Source: Sugiyamaella lignohabitans (lineage: Eukaryota; Ascomycota; Dipodascomycetes; Dipodascales; Trichomonascaceae). Taken from it: 64,000 bases of DNA. Where the stretch lies: positions 2,108,001 to 2,172,000 of the forward strand of contig NC_031673.1 in NCBI RefSeq assembly GCF_001640025.1, read 5' to 3'. The position numbers and the translations under genes are program-made. This document shows positions 43,317 through 52,299 of this stretch, piece after piece. The notes beneath the pieces are model-generated. The model was not told the origin of the DNA. It made no database searches and was given only the letters and a program-made list of their open reading frames with translations. Each line of letters starts with the position of its first letter. The first letter of the stretch is position 1.

Positions 43317-43372
43317 CTCGAGCGAAGCTCGAGCAACCAGGGTCTGGGGCGGAGCCCCAGCCGCCGGAGGCA
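43317..43372 (-). repeat. Hairpin arm with perfect CTCGAGC stem
   Basis: C hairpin CTCGAGC-GAA-GCTCGAG is a perfect seven-pair stem, the only copy in which the usual tandem G-A mismatches of this C type are absent. Confidence 0.9.
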
Positions 43373-43436
43373 GTCCCCCCTCCAAAATATCCAATATATT
43401 CAAGTAAATAGTAGCAGCAAAGGCTGATGGTTTGTC

Positions 43437-44345
43437 TTAGAAGTAGTGGGCCCATGTCGACTGGACGATATAAGCAGTGATGCCCAAACTCATCGAGGTG
43501 ATGGTGGGTGTTTTGCTCGAGCCGGGAGCCGATGTGGTGGCCAGGTCGTAGTAGGGCCAGCAGCTGTTTTTGCCTGCTAAAACCAGAGGAACGAGGTGTC
43601 GGACCACCAGACCGGAAAGCGGATTTTCTGCAACCAGGTTCCCGATTCGATAGACTACGATGGAGGTGTCGTTGTTAGTTTGCACCACGGCCCGCTGTTT
43701 GCTTCCTGTATGGGGAACGAACTTGACGGGAATGTCCAGATTACTCATCAGATCGTTTTCCATAGCCAGGTAATGCTCCAAACTGATTCCCGAACGAGCG
43801 TTTTCAGAACAAGTGGCTCTTAGTGAACTTCGTTTTTGAAGTATTTGCGTGTCTTGTGGAGTGGACGCTCTTTTATTGAAAGATAGAAGCGACGATGCCA
43901 TAGTGGCAATTTTTGGACGGGCTGGGTCTGACGAGTTGGAATTCTCCTGTTTTCGAAGCATTGCTCCGACTACCAGGTGTGTACAATTGCTCAGACGAGT
44001 GTCCTTGTCGTTATACCCAAGACCACCTCCGACAATTATATCCAGCACGATCCTGCTCTCACTGGTATTTGCGAACTGGAGCGCTTCAACCATTCTCCCC
44101 TCGTCTAAAAACTGCTGAACAAGCAACTCCCGAGGACAATTGACTGGCTGGTACCCCGGCATACCGCAACTGTTATCCATTCTCAATCCCAACACGCCCT
44201 CAGGACACTCGAGCTCGCTAATGGCCGGCAATCCCACAAACCCTCCTCGGCCCATTCTCGGCCCCTCATGAAACACCAGACTCACTACCGGCTCACAAAC
44301 AAACAAAATCAACACACAAACCCTCAACAGAGCGAACAATCCCAT
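43437..44345 (-). CDS. Secreted, possibly GPI-anchored protein of unknown function
   Basis: 302 residues from ATG at 44345. I do not recognise a domain. Residues 1-22 form a signal peptide (MGLFALLRVCVLILFVC...). The mature part has six or more cysteines (ECPEGV, NSCGMPGY, NCPREL, SNCTHL, ATCSEN, NSCWPYY) and several N-glycosylation sites (NTS, NCT, NSS, NDT). The C-terminus (SAPGSSKTPT followed by a moderately hydrophobic stretch) could be a GPI signal. It diverges from MEF1 and converges with the ECL1-like gene. A wall or surface protein is the simplest inference. Confidence 0.7.
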   Translation of the reverse strand: MGLFALLRVCVLILFVCEPVVSLVFHEGPRMGRGGFVGLPAISELECPEGVLGLRMDNSCGMPGYQPVNCPRELLVQQFLDEGRMVEALQFANTSESRIVLDIIVGGGLGYNDKDTRLSNCTHLVVGAMLRKQENSNSSDPARPKIATMASSLLSFNKRASTPQDTQILQKRSSLRATCSENARSGISLEHYLAMENDLMSNLDIPVKFVPHTGSKQRAVVQTNNDTSIVVYRIGNLVAENPLSGLVVRHLVPLVLAGKNSCWPYYDLATTSAPGSSKTPTITSMSLGITAYIVQSTWAHYF

Positions 44346-44454
44346 TTTCGGCACGGTTCACAAACCACACCTCTCCCTCCACTCCTGATATCCCCCCGGT
44401 TTCCATAATCCAGGGTCTTCGATTATGCATCTGCACATTAGGGTCCGGGGTGCG

Positions 44455-44515
44455 TGCCTCCGGCGGCTGGGGCTCCGCCCCAGACCCCGCTGCTCCTCTC
44501 GCTGCGCTCGAGTCG
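44455..44515 (+). repeat. Hairpin element arm upstream of MEF1
   Basis: A-B-C order with CTCTCGC-TGC-GCTCGAG. It pairs with the arm at 44654 over a 138-nt spacer. Confidence 0.9.
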
Positions 44516-44653
44516 GGCATGGGGGGTCCCTGCTCAGGGCGATTCAGGGGGAAGTGCCTGACTGGGGTGTCGTTTTTGTATGGTGAGGATGCCTCAAAAC
44601 CGGAATTTCCCGTACTGACCAGGTTCCCTCGCCCTCAGGGACCCCCCTACGCC

Positions 44654-44714
44654 CGACTCGAGCGCAGCGAGAGGAGCAGCGGGGTCTGGGGCGGAGCCCC
44701 AGCCGCCGGAGGCA
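44654..44714 (-). repeat. Hairpin element arm upstream of MEF1
   Basis: C-B-A order with CTCGAGC-GCA-GCGAGAG. Unusually, both members of this wide pair have the CTCGAGC-type C module. Confidence 0.9.
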
Positions 44715-44909
44715 GGCCCCCCTGATCAGCGGACCCTGTTCCGTTTGCAGACCCGTCACCCCCTGAGTTTTATGCACGAGTTTATTATCAGCAGCGATCG
44801 CGCGGCTAGCGTGCAGAGGTGAAAAATTTCGGATGATGGGCGTTTTGGCAGGACCGAGCTGCTTAGTCGAGGTTTGTTAGAGGGCCTGGGCGTGTGAATT
44901 TTTGGAACG

Positions 44910-47207
44910 ATGAGACTGAGAGTTGGCGGACCGCTGGCTGTTGTCGGACGACCAGTTGTGAAATCGGTTTTGCCTCGAGTTGGCGCCGCGAAATGGGTTT
45001 CGTGTCGTATGAACTCGACTGCTCCTGCATCATATGATGAAGAGAAGGGCATTCTCGACGAACTGGCTAAACAGAAAATCCAAAGTGATGATTTGAAACG
45101 ACTCCAGGGAATGAGAAATATCGGTATCTCGGCACATATTGATTCGGGTAAGACCACGTTTACTGAACGTGTTTTGTACTACACAGGCCGGATCAAGGCC
45201 ATTCACGAGGTCCGTGGTCGTGATAATGTCGGTGCCAAGATGGATTCCATGGCCTTAGAACGTGAAAAGGGTATCACTATTCAATCGGCAGCCACTTTCT
45301 GTGACTGGGAAAAAACCGAGGTCGATGGATCACAGTCGAATTACCATTTCAATTTAATTGATACTCCTGGTCACATTGATTTCACTATTGAGGTGGAACG
45401 TGCTTTGAGAGTGTTGGATGGTGCTGTTTTGGTTGTTTGTGCCGTGTCGGGTGTTCAATCGCAAACTATTACTGTAGACCGTCAAATGCGTAGATATAAT
45501 GTTCCTCGCGTCACTTTTGTGAACAAGATGGATCGTATGGGTGCTAATCCTTGGAAGGCCATTGAACAGATCAACAGTAAACTGCGAATTGCTGCTGCTG
45601 CTGTGCAAGTTCCTATTGGATCTGAGGATTCTCTTGCTGGTGTTGTTGACTTGATTCACGAACGTGCTTTAATTCACAAGGGTAAACAGGGTGAAACTAT
45701 TGAAGTTGGTCCTGTTCCTGAAGAGTTGAAGGAACTGGTTGCTGAAAAGAGAGAATTGTTGATTGAGACTCTTGCTGATGTAGACGATGAAATTGCTAAT
45801 ATCTATTTGGAAGAAAAGACTCCTACACCTGAAGAGATCATTGCTGGTATTCGTAGAGCTACTATTGCTCGTAAGTTCACTCCTGTACTTATGGGATCTG
45901 CTTTGGCTAATAGAGGTGTTCAACCTGTTCTCGATGCTGTGTGTGATTACTTGCCTAATCCCAGTCAAGTGTTGAACACCGGTCTTGATATCGAGCAAGA
46001 GGAGAAACCAGTTCACTTGGCATCTTCTCAGAACTCGCCTTTTGTTGGTTTGGCTTTCAAGCTGGAAGAGGGTAAATACGGCCAATTGACTTATATCCGT
46101 GTGTATCAAGGTAAATTGAAAAAGGGCATGTACATCACAAATGTTCGTACTGGTAAGAAGACAAAGCTTGCTCGTTTGGCTCGTATGCATTCCGATGAGA
46201 TGGAAGATATTGACGAGGCCGGAGCTGGTGAGATCTGTGCTACTTTTGGCGTCGACTGTTCTTCTGGAGACACCTTTTCCGACGGTAATAGTAAAATCAC
46301 CATGACCTCGATGTACGTTCCCGATCCTGTTATTTCGCTTTCCATCACCCCTAAGAGCAAAGATTCGCCCAACTTTTCTAAAGCCATCAACCGTTTCCAA
46401 AAGGAAGATCCTACATTCACTGTCAAGTTCGACGGTGAGTCGAAAGAGACTATTATTTCTGGAATGGGTGAACTTCACTTGGAAATCTATGTTGAGAGAA
46501 TGAAGCGTGAATACGGTGTTGAGTGTGTCACTGGTAAGCCCCAAGTCGCGTACCGTGAGACCGTCACACTTCCTGCTACTTTTGACTTTACACATAAGAA
46601 GCAATCTGGTGGTGCTGGTCAATATGCCAAGGTCATGGGAGAGTTATCTGCTACTAACAACGAGTCCAACGATTTCAGCACCGCTATTGTAGGAGGTAAG
46701 ATTCCCGAGAAGTTCCTGTTTGCGTGTCAAAAGGGATTTGAGGACGCTGTTGAGAAGGGACCTCTTATCGGCCACAAGGTGCTTGGTGTGAAGATGCTCA
46801 TCAACGATGGTGCTGTTCACGTTGTGGATTCCAGTGAAATGGCTTTCAGAACCGCCACCATGGGTGCCTTTAAAGACGCATTCATGAAGGGTCAACCGAC
46901 CATTCTCGAGCCCATTATGGATGTATCCATCACCGCACCCTCAGAGTTCCAAAGCAACATCATCGGCCTGCTGAACAAGCGAATGGCCATGATCAACGAC
47001 ACCGAAATCGGTACCGACGAGTTCACCATCTCGGCCGAATGTTCGCTCAACTCCATGTTTGGCTTCGCGACCCACCTCCGAGCTGCCACCCAAGGCAAGG
47101 GCGAGTTCTCACTCGAGTTCAAGCACTACGCCCCCGCACCCATTCCTCTCCAAAAAGAGCTAATAGCCGAGTACGAGAAAAAACAGAAGGAAAAGGACAA
47201 GAAATAG
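44910..47207 (+). CDS. MEF1: Mitochondrial elongation factor G
   Basis: 765 residues, matching the family length. Mef1 drives ribosome translocation in mitochondrial translation. Residues 1-40 are Arg- and Val-rich without acidic residues, a plausible presequence. G motifs: [16 protein letters not shown] and NKMDRMG, with the EF-G domain II-V blocks ([33 protein letters not shown]) in order. No intron. It diverges from the secreted-protein gene and is followed in tandem by APL3. Confidence 0.96.
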   Translation: MRLRVGGPLAVVGRPVVKSVLPRVGAAKWVSCRMNSTAPASYDEEKGILDELAKQKIQSDDLKRLQGMRNIGISAHIDSGKTTFTERVLYYTGRIKAIHEVRGRDNVGAKMDSMALEREKGITIQSAATFCDWEKTEVDGSQSNYHFNLIDTPGHIDFTIEVERALRVLDGAVLVVCAVSGVQSQTITVDRQMRRYNVPRVTFVNKMDRMGANPWKAIEQINSKLRIAAAAVQVPIGSEDSLAGVVDLIHERALIHKGKQGETIEVGPVPEELKELVAEKRELLIETLADVDDEIANIYLEEKTPTPEEIIAGIRRATIARKFTPVLMGSALANRGVQPVLDAVCDYLPNPSQVLNTGLDIEQEEKPVHLASSQNSPFVGLAFKLEEGKYGQLTYIRVYQGKLKKGMYITNVRTGKKTKLARLARMHSDEMEDIDEAGAGEICATFGVDCSSGDTFSDGNSKITMTSMYVPDPVISLSITPKSKDSPNFSKAINRFQKEDPTFTVKFDGESKETIISGMGELHLEIYVERMKREYGVECVTGKPQVAYRETVTLPATFDFTHKKQSGGAGQYAKVMGELSATNNESNDFSTAIVGGKIPEKFLFACQKGFEDAVEKGPLIGHKVLGVKMLINDGAVHVVDSSEMAFRTATMGAFKDAFMKGQPTILEPIMDVSITAPSEFQSNIIGLLNKRMAMINDTEIGTDEFTISAECSLNSMFGFATHLRAATQGKGEFSLEFKHYAPAPIPLQKELIAEYEKKQKEKDKK

Positions 47208-47739
47208 TCCTCCTCTCCATGTAAATACTGTAAATAATAATCACTGATAGACTTCACACGTGGTGTGGGGGTCTGCCTCCGGCGGCTGGGGCTCCGCCCC
47301 AGACCCTGGTTGCTCCTGCTTCGCAGGAGTTTGTGCTGGGATCCCTGAAGAAACGACTCGAGCGAAGCGAGAGGAGCCACGGGGTCTGGGGCAGAGCCCC
47401 AGCCGCCGGAGGCACATCCCCTTTACCCCTGAGAAGTCACGTGATGGAAAGAGAACGAGGAAGTGCAGGAAGTTCGCAAACGTGTTTTGTCACTTGTCCT
47501 CAGAGAATAGCACATTTTGGCAGAGTGATTCGGGTTCGGCGGATTTGGCGGAACCGGATTTTTTTGTATTGGACAGTCGGCGTTGTTTGGCGGTGCTTGT
47601 GAATTGTTAGGATTGAGCAGAATTGGGCTCCGAAGCATGTTTTTGGCGGTCTAAAAGTCGCTCTGTACACGGATAGCTTCTGCAGTTTAGAGGAGCGCGG
47701 AGTTTGTATTTATCGGATTTATTATAAAATTTTTTCAAA
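47208..47739. other. Intergenic region MEF1 / APL3
   Basis: Holds one composite hairpin element 66 nt after the MEF1 stop; the remainder is the APL3 promoter and leader. No other feature seen. Confidence 0.7.
47274..47414. repeat. Composite hairpin element (141 bp)
   Basis: Arms 47274-47329 (+, CTCCTGC) and 47354-47414 (-, CTCGAGC-GAA-GCGAGAG, B loop AGA), spacer 24 nt. Confidence 0.95.
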
Positions 47740-50601
47740 ATGTCACAGCCTATGAAAGGACTTGTGCAGTTCATTGCGGACTTGCGGAATGCGCGAGCCC
47801 GTGAAGTGGAGGTGAAAAGGGTCAATGCCGAGCTGGCCAACATTCGGACCAAGTTTCGCGACCCGAATCTAAATGGATACAACAAGAAAAAGTATATCAG
47901 CAAACTGATATATATGTATATTTTGGGTTATGAGATCGATATTGGTCATGTTGAGAGCGTCAGTTTACTGTCATCGACTAAATATTCCGAGAAACAGATA
48001 GGATATCTCGCAATTAGTCTGATGCTGAATGAAAACGACAGTTTACTGGACATGGTGGTCAATAGTGCTCGAAAGGATTTAGAGAGTTTGGATGAAATGC
48101 ATACATGTTTAGCATTGAACTGTATCGCGACAGTAGGGGGGCGGTCAATTGGCGATGCCCTGTCCAACGACATTTTCAAACTGCTGATATCACCAACATC
48201 ACCTGATTTCGTTAGGAAGAAAGCGGCTCTTACAATGTTGAGACTGTATCGGAAAAACCCCAATATTATAATGCCTGGGTGGGCAGACCGAATTGTTGCA
48301 TTGCTTGACCACGAGGATCTGGGTGTCGCGACGTCGGTAGTGTCATTAGTAATCGCACTTGTTCAGGACAATCCAGAGGATTTTAAAATGTCGTATGGCA
48401 AGGCAGTAAGAAGATTACAGGCATTAGTATTTCAGAAAGAGTATTCTCCGGATTATGTGTATTACGAGGTGCCTGCTCCATGGCTGTTTATTAAATTATT
48501 CCGATTGCTTCAGTATTATCCTCCTACGACAGATGAGGCAGTAGAAGCAGCCATTCGCAAGGTTATTTTCAAGGTCGTTGACATGAATGCGGTGCCAGTA
48601 GAAAATATCCAGCAGAACAATGCACAAAATGCCGTGTTGTTTGAAGTGATCAATCTTGCTATTCATCTCGAGGTAGATGCTATATTACTGGATCGAATTG
48701 TAGATGCGTTAGGCAAGTTCCTCAAATCGAGCGAAACAAATGTTCGATACTTGTCACTTAATGCCATGGCCATTCTGGCTGCTCGATACGATACTGTACC
48801 TATTAGAAAACATATTCCTGCTGTGGTGAAATTCTTGCGAGACAAGGATATCTCGATTCGTCGAAAGGCAGTCGACCTTCTCTACTGTCTTTGCGACGGT
48901 ACAAATGTCATTACTATAGTAGGAGAACTACTTAAATATCTCCAGTCGGCGGATTTCGCGCTTCGCGAGGAAATGGTTATCAGAATAGCTATTTTGGCCG
49001 AAAAGTATGCTACCGAATACCAATGGTATGTGGATACCAGCTTGCGACTGATTGCTATTGCTGGTAATCATGTCAGTGACGAGGTATGGACAAGAGTTAT
49101 CCAGATTGTTGTTAATAATGAGGGCCTTCAAGTATACGCAGCACGAACTGTGTGTTCATATCTCAAACAACCCAATTGTAACGAAACCATGGTTAAAGTG
49201 GGTGGATATATCTTGGGTGAATATGGTCATCTGATAGCCGACGATCCAGGCCATTCGCCTATTGAACAGTTTTTGCTGCTGCACGATAAGTTTCCAAACT
49301 GTTCGTCGTTCACACGAGGTATCTTGCTGACAACATATGTGAAATTCGTCAACTTGTTTGTAGAAATCAAGCCTCAACTGGTACAAGTGTTTGAGTTCCA
49401 CTCTACATCGATTGATTCAGAGCTTCAACAGCGAGCTTGTGAGTACTTGCGAATCGTCAACTCGCCCAACCCGACTTTATTACCAACTGTATGGGACGAG
49501 ATGCCACCGTTCCCAGAGAGAACATCAGCATTGCTGACCCGGTTGCATCAGAAACACGTTATTTCCGAAGACAAACGAGTATGGGCACTGGGCAACAAAC
49601 AAGCCCAAGTCGAGCGTGCTGCACTTAATCTTGATCAGAGAGGCAGTGCCAATTTACTATCGACACCACCAACCGGAGCACATGCTGTTAATGGAGATCA
49701 AAACGGAACTGCAGAATTCAAAGGAAATGGGCTTGTTCCTGCTGCCACTGGGGCTGCTGGAAGATCAGGAGCACCACCACCTCCACCCGTACCAAGAAAA
49801 GGATCAGGTTCTACTGCAACAACTGGAAAAACCGAACCTCTGCTGTCATCCAACTGGGAAGAAGGGTATCGAAACCACCTGTCGTCAGTCAGTGGAATCT
49901 TCTATGAAGACTCACTCATCCAAATCGGACTCAAGTCTGAATACCGGCGTCATCTGGGCTGTGTCATTCTATACTTTAAAAATATCTCTGGAACGACTCT
50001 ACAGTCATTATCTGTTGATCTGTCGAACCCAGCTGGAAACGATAAACTGAGTATAGCTACCAAAAACTTCCCGGAATCGACGATTCCACATAACGGGTCA
50101 ACACAACAAGTGATCGTGATTGAAGCCAAGCAACCGTTTGAAGAATCACCACTAATCAAGATCACATACCTCGCAGGAACATTAAAAGTGCTGAACCTGA
50201 AATTGCCAGTGGTGATTGAAAAGTTTATGGAACCAGCCAATCTCAATGCCGACGAGTATTTCAAGCGATGGAACCAGATCGGAGGTGCACCACGCGAGGC
50301 ACAAAAAGTGTTTAAAAACATTTCAGCATCCAGTGCCGACGGACAACTGGCACGAACTGCCGAAGACGATGCCAAAATCGTGTCGGGAATGCACTGGAGC
50401 ATCCTCCGAGGAGTCGACAAAAATCCTGCCAACTTCATCGGCGGCTCAGTGCTCCACACGTCTGCCGGCGGCAATTTCGGCTGTCTTCTCCGCCTCGAGC
50501 CTGACAACGATAAAGTCATGTACCGCGTCACGGTCCGCGCCACCAACGAGGCTCTCCCCAGCATCCTGGCCAAGAACCTTACCATGGCCTACCAATTATG
50601 A
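47740..50601 (+). CDS. APL3: AP-2 complex alpha-adaptin
   Basis: 953 residues. Alpha-adaptin is the large AP-2 subunit that binds PI(4,5)P2 and clathrin accessory proteins at the plasma membrane. The N-terminal trunk starts MKGLVQFIADLRNAR, with the lipid-binding NGYNKKKYISKLIYMYILGY region at about 48-67 and helical repeats to about 620. A Gly/Ala/Pro-rich hinge (PPPPPVPRKGSG) at about 680-700 precedes the two-lobed appendage (YEDSLIQIGLKSEYRRHLGC, to the end). The length fits fungal AP-2 alpha. It is convergent with the PLP-protein gene. Confidence 0.95.
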   Translation: MSQPMKGLVQFIADLRNARAREVEVKRVNAELANIRTKFRDPNLNGYNKKKYISKLIYMYILGYEIDIGHVESVSLLSSTKYSEKQIGYLAISLMLNENDSLLDMVVNSARKDLESLDEMHTCLALNCIATVGGRSIGDALSNDIFKLLISPTSPDFVRKKAALTMLRLYRKNPNIIMPGWADRIVALLDHEDLGVATSVVSLVIALVQDNPEDFKMSYGKAVRRLQALVFQKEYSPDYVYYEVPAPWLFIKLFRLLQYYPPTTDEAVEAAIRKVIFKVVDMNAVPVENIQQNNAQNAVLFEVINLAIHLEVDAILLDRIVDALGKFLKSSETNVRYLSLNAMAILAARYDTVPIRKHIPAVVKFLRDKDISIRRKAVDLLYCLCDGTNVITIVGELLKYLQSADFALREEMVIRIAILAEKYATEYQWYVDTSLRLIAIAGNHVSDEVWTRVIQIVVNNEGLQVYAARTVCSYLKQPNCNETMVKVGGYILGEYGHLIADDPGHSPIEQFLLLHDKFPNCSSFTRGILLTTYVKFVNLFVEIKPQLVQVFEFHSTSIDSELQQRACEYLRIVNSPNPTLLPTVWDEMPPFPERTSALLTRLHQKHVISEDKRVWALGNKQAQVERAALNLDQRGSANLLSTPPTGAHAVNGDQNGTAEFKGNGLVPAATGAAGRSGAPPPPPVPRKGSGSTATTGKTEPLLSSNWEEGYRNHLSSVSGIFYEDSLIQIGLKSEYRRHLGCVILYFKNISGTTLQSLSVDLSNPAGNDKLSIATKNFPESTIPHNGSTQQVIVIEAKQPFEESPLIKITYLAGTLKVLNLKLPVVIEKFMEPANLNADEYFKRWNQIGGAPREAQKVFKNISASSADGQLARTAEDDAKIVSGMHWSILRGVDKNPANFIGGSVLHTSAGGNFGCLLRLEPDNDKVMYRVTVRATNEALPSILAKNLTMAYQL

Positions 50602-50646
50602 ACAGCTTGTAACGGAAAATAACAACAAATTTAATGCCTTCCGGCC

Positions 50647-50787
50647 TGCCTCCGGCGGCTGGGGCTCCGCCCCAGACCCCGTAGCTCCTGCTTCGCAGGA
50701 GATTTCGCTGAGACTGGAGACGTAAACGACTCGAGCGAAGCGAGAGGAGCCACGGGGTCTGGGGCAGAGCCCCAGCCGCCGGAGGCA
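50647..50787. repeat. Composite hairpin element (141 bp) between APL3 and PLP protein
   Basis: Arms 50647-50701 (+, CTCCTGC) and 50727-50787 (-, CTCGAGC-GAA-GCGAGAG, B loop AGA), spacer 25 nt. It fills most of the 225-bp gap between two convergent stop codons. Confidence 0.95.
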
Positions 50788-50826
50788 CACCCACCCCGTC
50801 TCAAAATGCAGAAGATGTATTATTTT

Positions 50827-51654
50827 TCACGAGGACTGTTTGATCTCGTCTTTGGTTTTTCGGCTTCCGAAGATCGAGCTGCCGACCCGGACGTTGGTTG
50901 AGCCCTGGGAAATGGCTTCGACGAAGTCGTTGCTCATGCCCATGCTCAGTTCGAGAGGACTACTCGTGCCGATGGCAGACTGAACTTGGGTTCGAATATC
51001 GACGAGTTTTTGGAAATCCTGGTTGGGTTCGCCGCTGGTGGAACTGGCAAGTGAGCCAATGGTCATTAGACCCTGTAGTTTGAGATGTGGACATTCTTTG
51101 ATGATGTGTTGTGCTAAAGCAATGATCTCTTGAGGATCGAGCAGTCCGCTTTTCTGTTCTTCTCCACTGGTATTGATTTGTAGGAATACATTAATCGGAT
51201 TGGCAGATTCAAGACTTGATCGTGCGTTATTCAGTTTATTGGCTTTAGAAACACTGTCCAGGGTCTCAATGGCATTCAGATTGGCAATTGGTCCTAACAC
51301 TTTACATTTGTTGGTCTGCAACGAGCCAATGAAATGCCATTGGATATCTTTTGGTAGTGCCTCGACCTTGTCTGTCAGTTCCTGGACATAATTCTCGCCA
51401 AAATGTCTATGACCAGCGTCATATAAAACCTGGATATCCTCAGCAGGCTTATATTTCGACACCGCTACCAGCCGGGGCACTGGCACCCCGTGTTTCGCAG
51501 CCTCCTGCTCAATTCGAGCAACAACCGCTTTGTAGTTCGAAACAAGCTCTTCGGATCTTGTCACTGAAGCCATTGTTCTCCAACTTGCAATTCTAACTCT
51601 GTAATTACCACACGTGAAACGAACTCCACAACTCCACAGTCCAGTTCTCAGCAT
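50827..51654 (-). CDS. PLP homeostasis protein (YBL036C / YggS / PROSC family)
   Basis: 275 residues from ATG at 51654. This family binds pyridoxal phosphate on an alanine-racemase-like TIM barrel and balances vitamin B6 and amino acid pools. Motifs: LVAVSKYKP with the PLP lysine at K67, HFGENYVQEL, WHFIGSLQTNK, GLMTIGS, LSMGMSNDF and VRVGSSIFG. Residues 1-27 precede a second in-frame Met (MASVTRSEE, 51573) and are Arg-rich with no acidic residue, so a mitochondrial isoform from the first Met and a cytosolic one from the second are possible. Confidence 0.93.
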   Translation of the reverse strand: MLRTGLWSCGVRFTCGNYRVRIASWRTMASVTRSEELVSNYKAVVARIEQEAAKHGVPVPRLVAVSKYKPAEDIQVLYDAGHRHFGENYVQELTDKVEALPKDIQWHFIGSLQTNKCKVLGPIANLNAIETLDSVSKANKLNNARSSLESANPINVFLQINTSGEEQKSGLLDPQEIIALAQHIIKECPHLKLQGLMTIGSLASSTSGEPNQDFQKLVDIRTQVQSAIGTSSPLELSMGMSNDFVEAISQGSTNVRVGSSIFGSRKTKDEIKQSS

Positions 51655-52299
51655 TGGAACATCAAAATCACCCGCTGATCTCGCTCCCTGAAATCAACTC
51701 TTCCAGGCCGGGTAACTGGACCCTGCGTCTCGTCTCAGGGGGTCATTCTAGGTCGGGGGTATGCCTCCGGCGGCTGGGGCTGCGCCCCAGACCCCACTGC
51801 TCCTCTCGCTGCGCTCGAGTCGGGCGTTGGGGTGCCAGCAGACTCCCGCGAAGCACGAGCAAAGGGGTCTGGGGCAGAGCCCCAGCTGCCCGCGAGGCCG
51901 ATCAGGGTCCACTTCTCTCCTGCGAAGCAGGAGCAACCAGGGTCTGGGGCGGAGCCCCAGCCGCCGGAGGCACACCCCGGCCCCAAAATCCCCGGTCACA
52001 CCCTTAGGTCTTAGAGTGAGAAAGGTTTAGAGTTGAGATTAGGAGAGGTGTCTGCCGATATTACCCGTGGACAGTGTCGGGTGCAGGTGGTGGTGGTTCC
52101 CCGATAAATAAATTGCTTCAGGGCGTGGATGCGTTTAACGTGCATTCTCCGCGATCCACCGCATTTCACACGTACTTCTCTCAGCAGCGTTCGTTCAGTG
52201 GGTTTTGTGACCTTTTTTTTTTTGGAAAAAAGAATAGCTTTTTGAAACGGTTGTTTGGCTTTTCTTCACGTGGTCATTGTATTTTGTGGAAGTGCGAAA
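51655..52299. other. Divergent promoter region, PLP protein / TMEM16-like
   Basis: Contains a cluster of three hairpin arms close to the PLP-protein start, then AT-rich DNA with a T12 run at 52212-52223 before the TMEM16-like start. No gene seen. Confidence 0.7.
51762..51972. repeat. Cluster of three hairpin arms, one degenerate
   Basis: Arm 51762-51822 (+, CTCTCGC-TGC-GCTCGAG) and degenerate arm 51843-51899 (-, CTCCCGC-GAA-GCACGAG; A module decayed to GCTGCCCGCGAGGC) form an old 138-bp composite. A fresh solo arm follows at 51917-51972 (-, CTCCTGC). Confidence 0.9.

Larger units (their letters stand above)
42788..43436. other. Convergent intergenic region, ECL1-like / secreted protein
   Basis: No gene. 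A hairpin arm lies near each end, facing one another 370 nt apart. The central part is mixed-composition DNA without recognisable features. Confidence 0.6.
44346..44909. other. Divergent promoter region, secreted protein / MEF1
   Basis: Contains two inward-facing hairpin arms (listed separately). Each is flanked on its inner side by a copy of AGGGACCCCC or its complement, so the palindrome extends beyond the arms. No gene seen. Confidence 0.7.
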
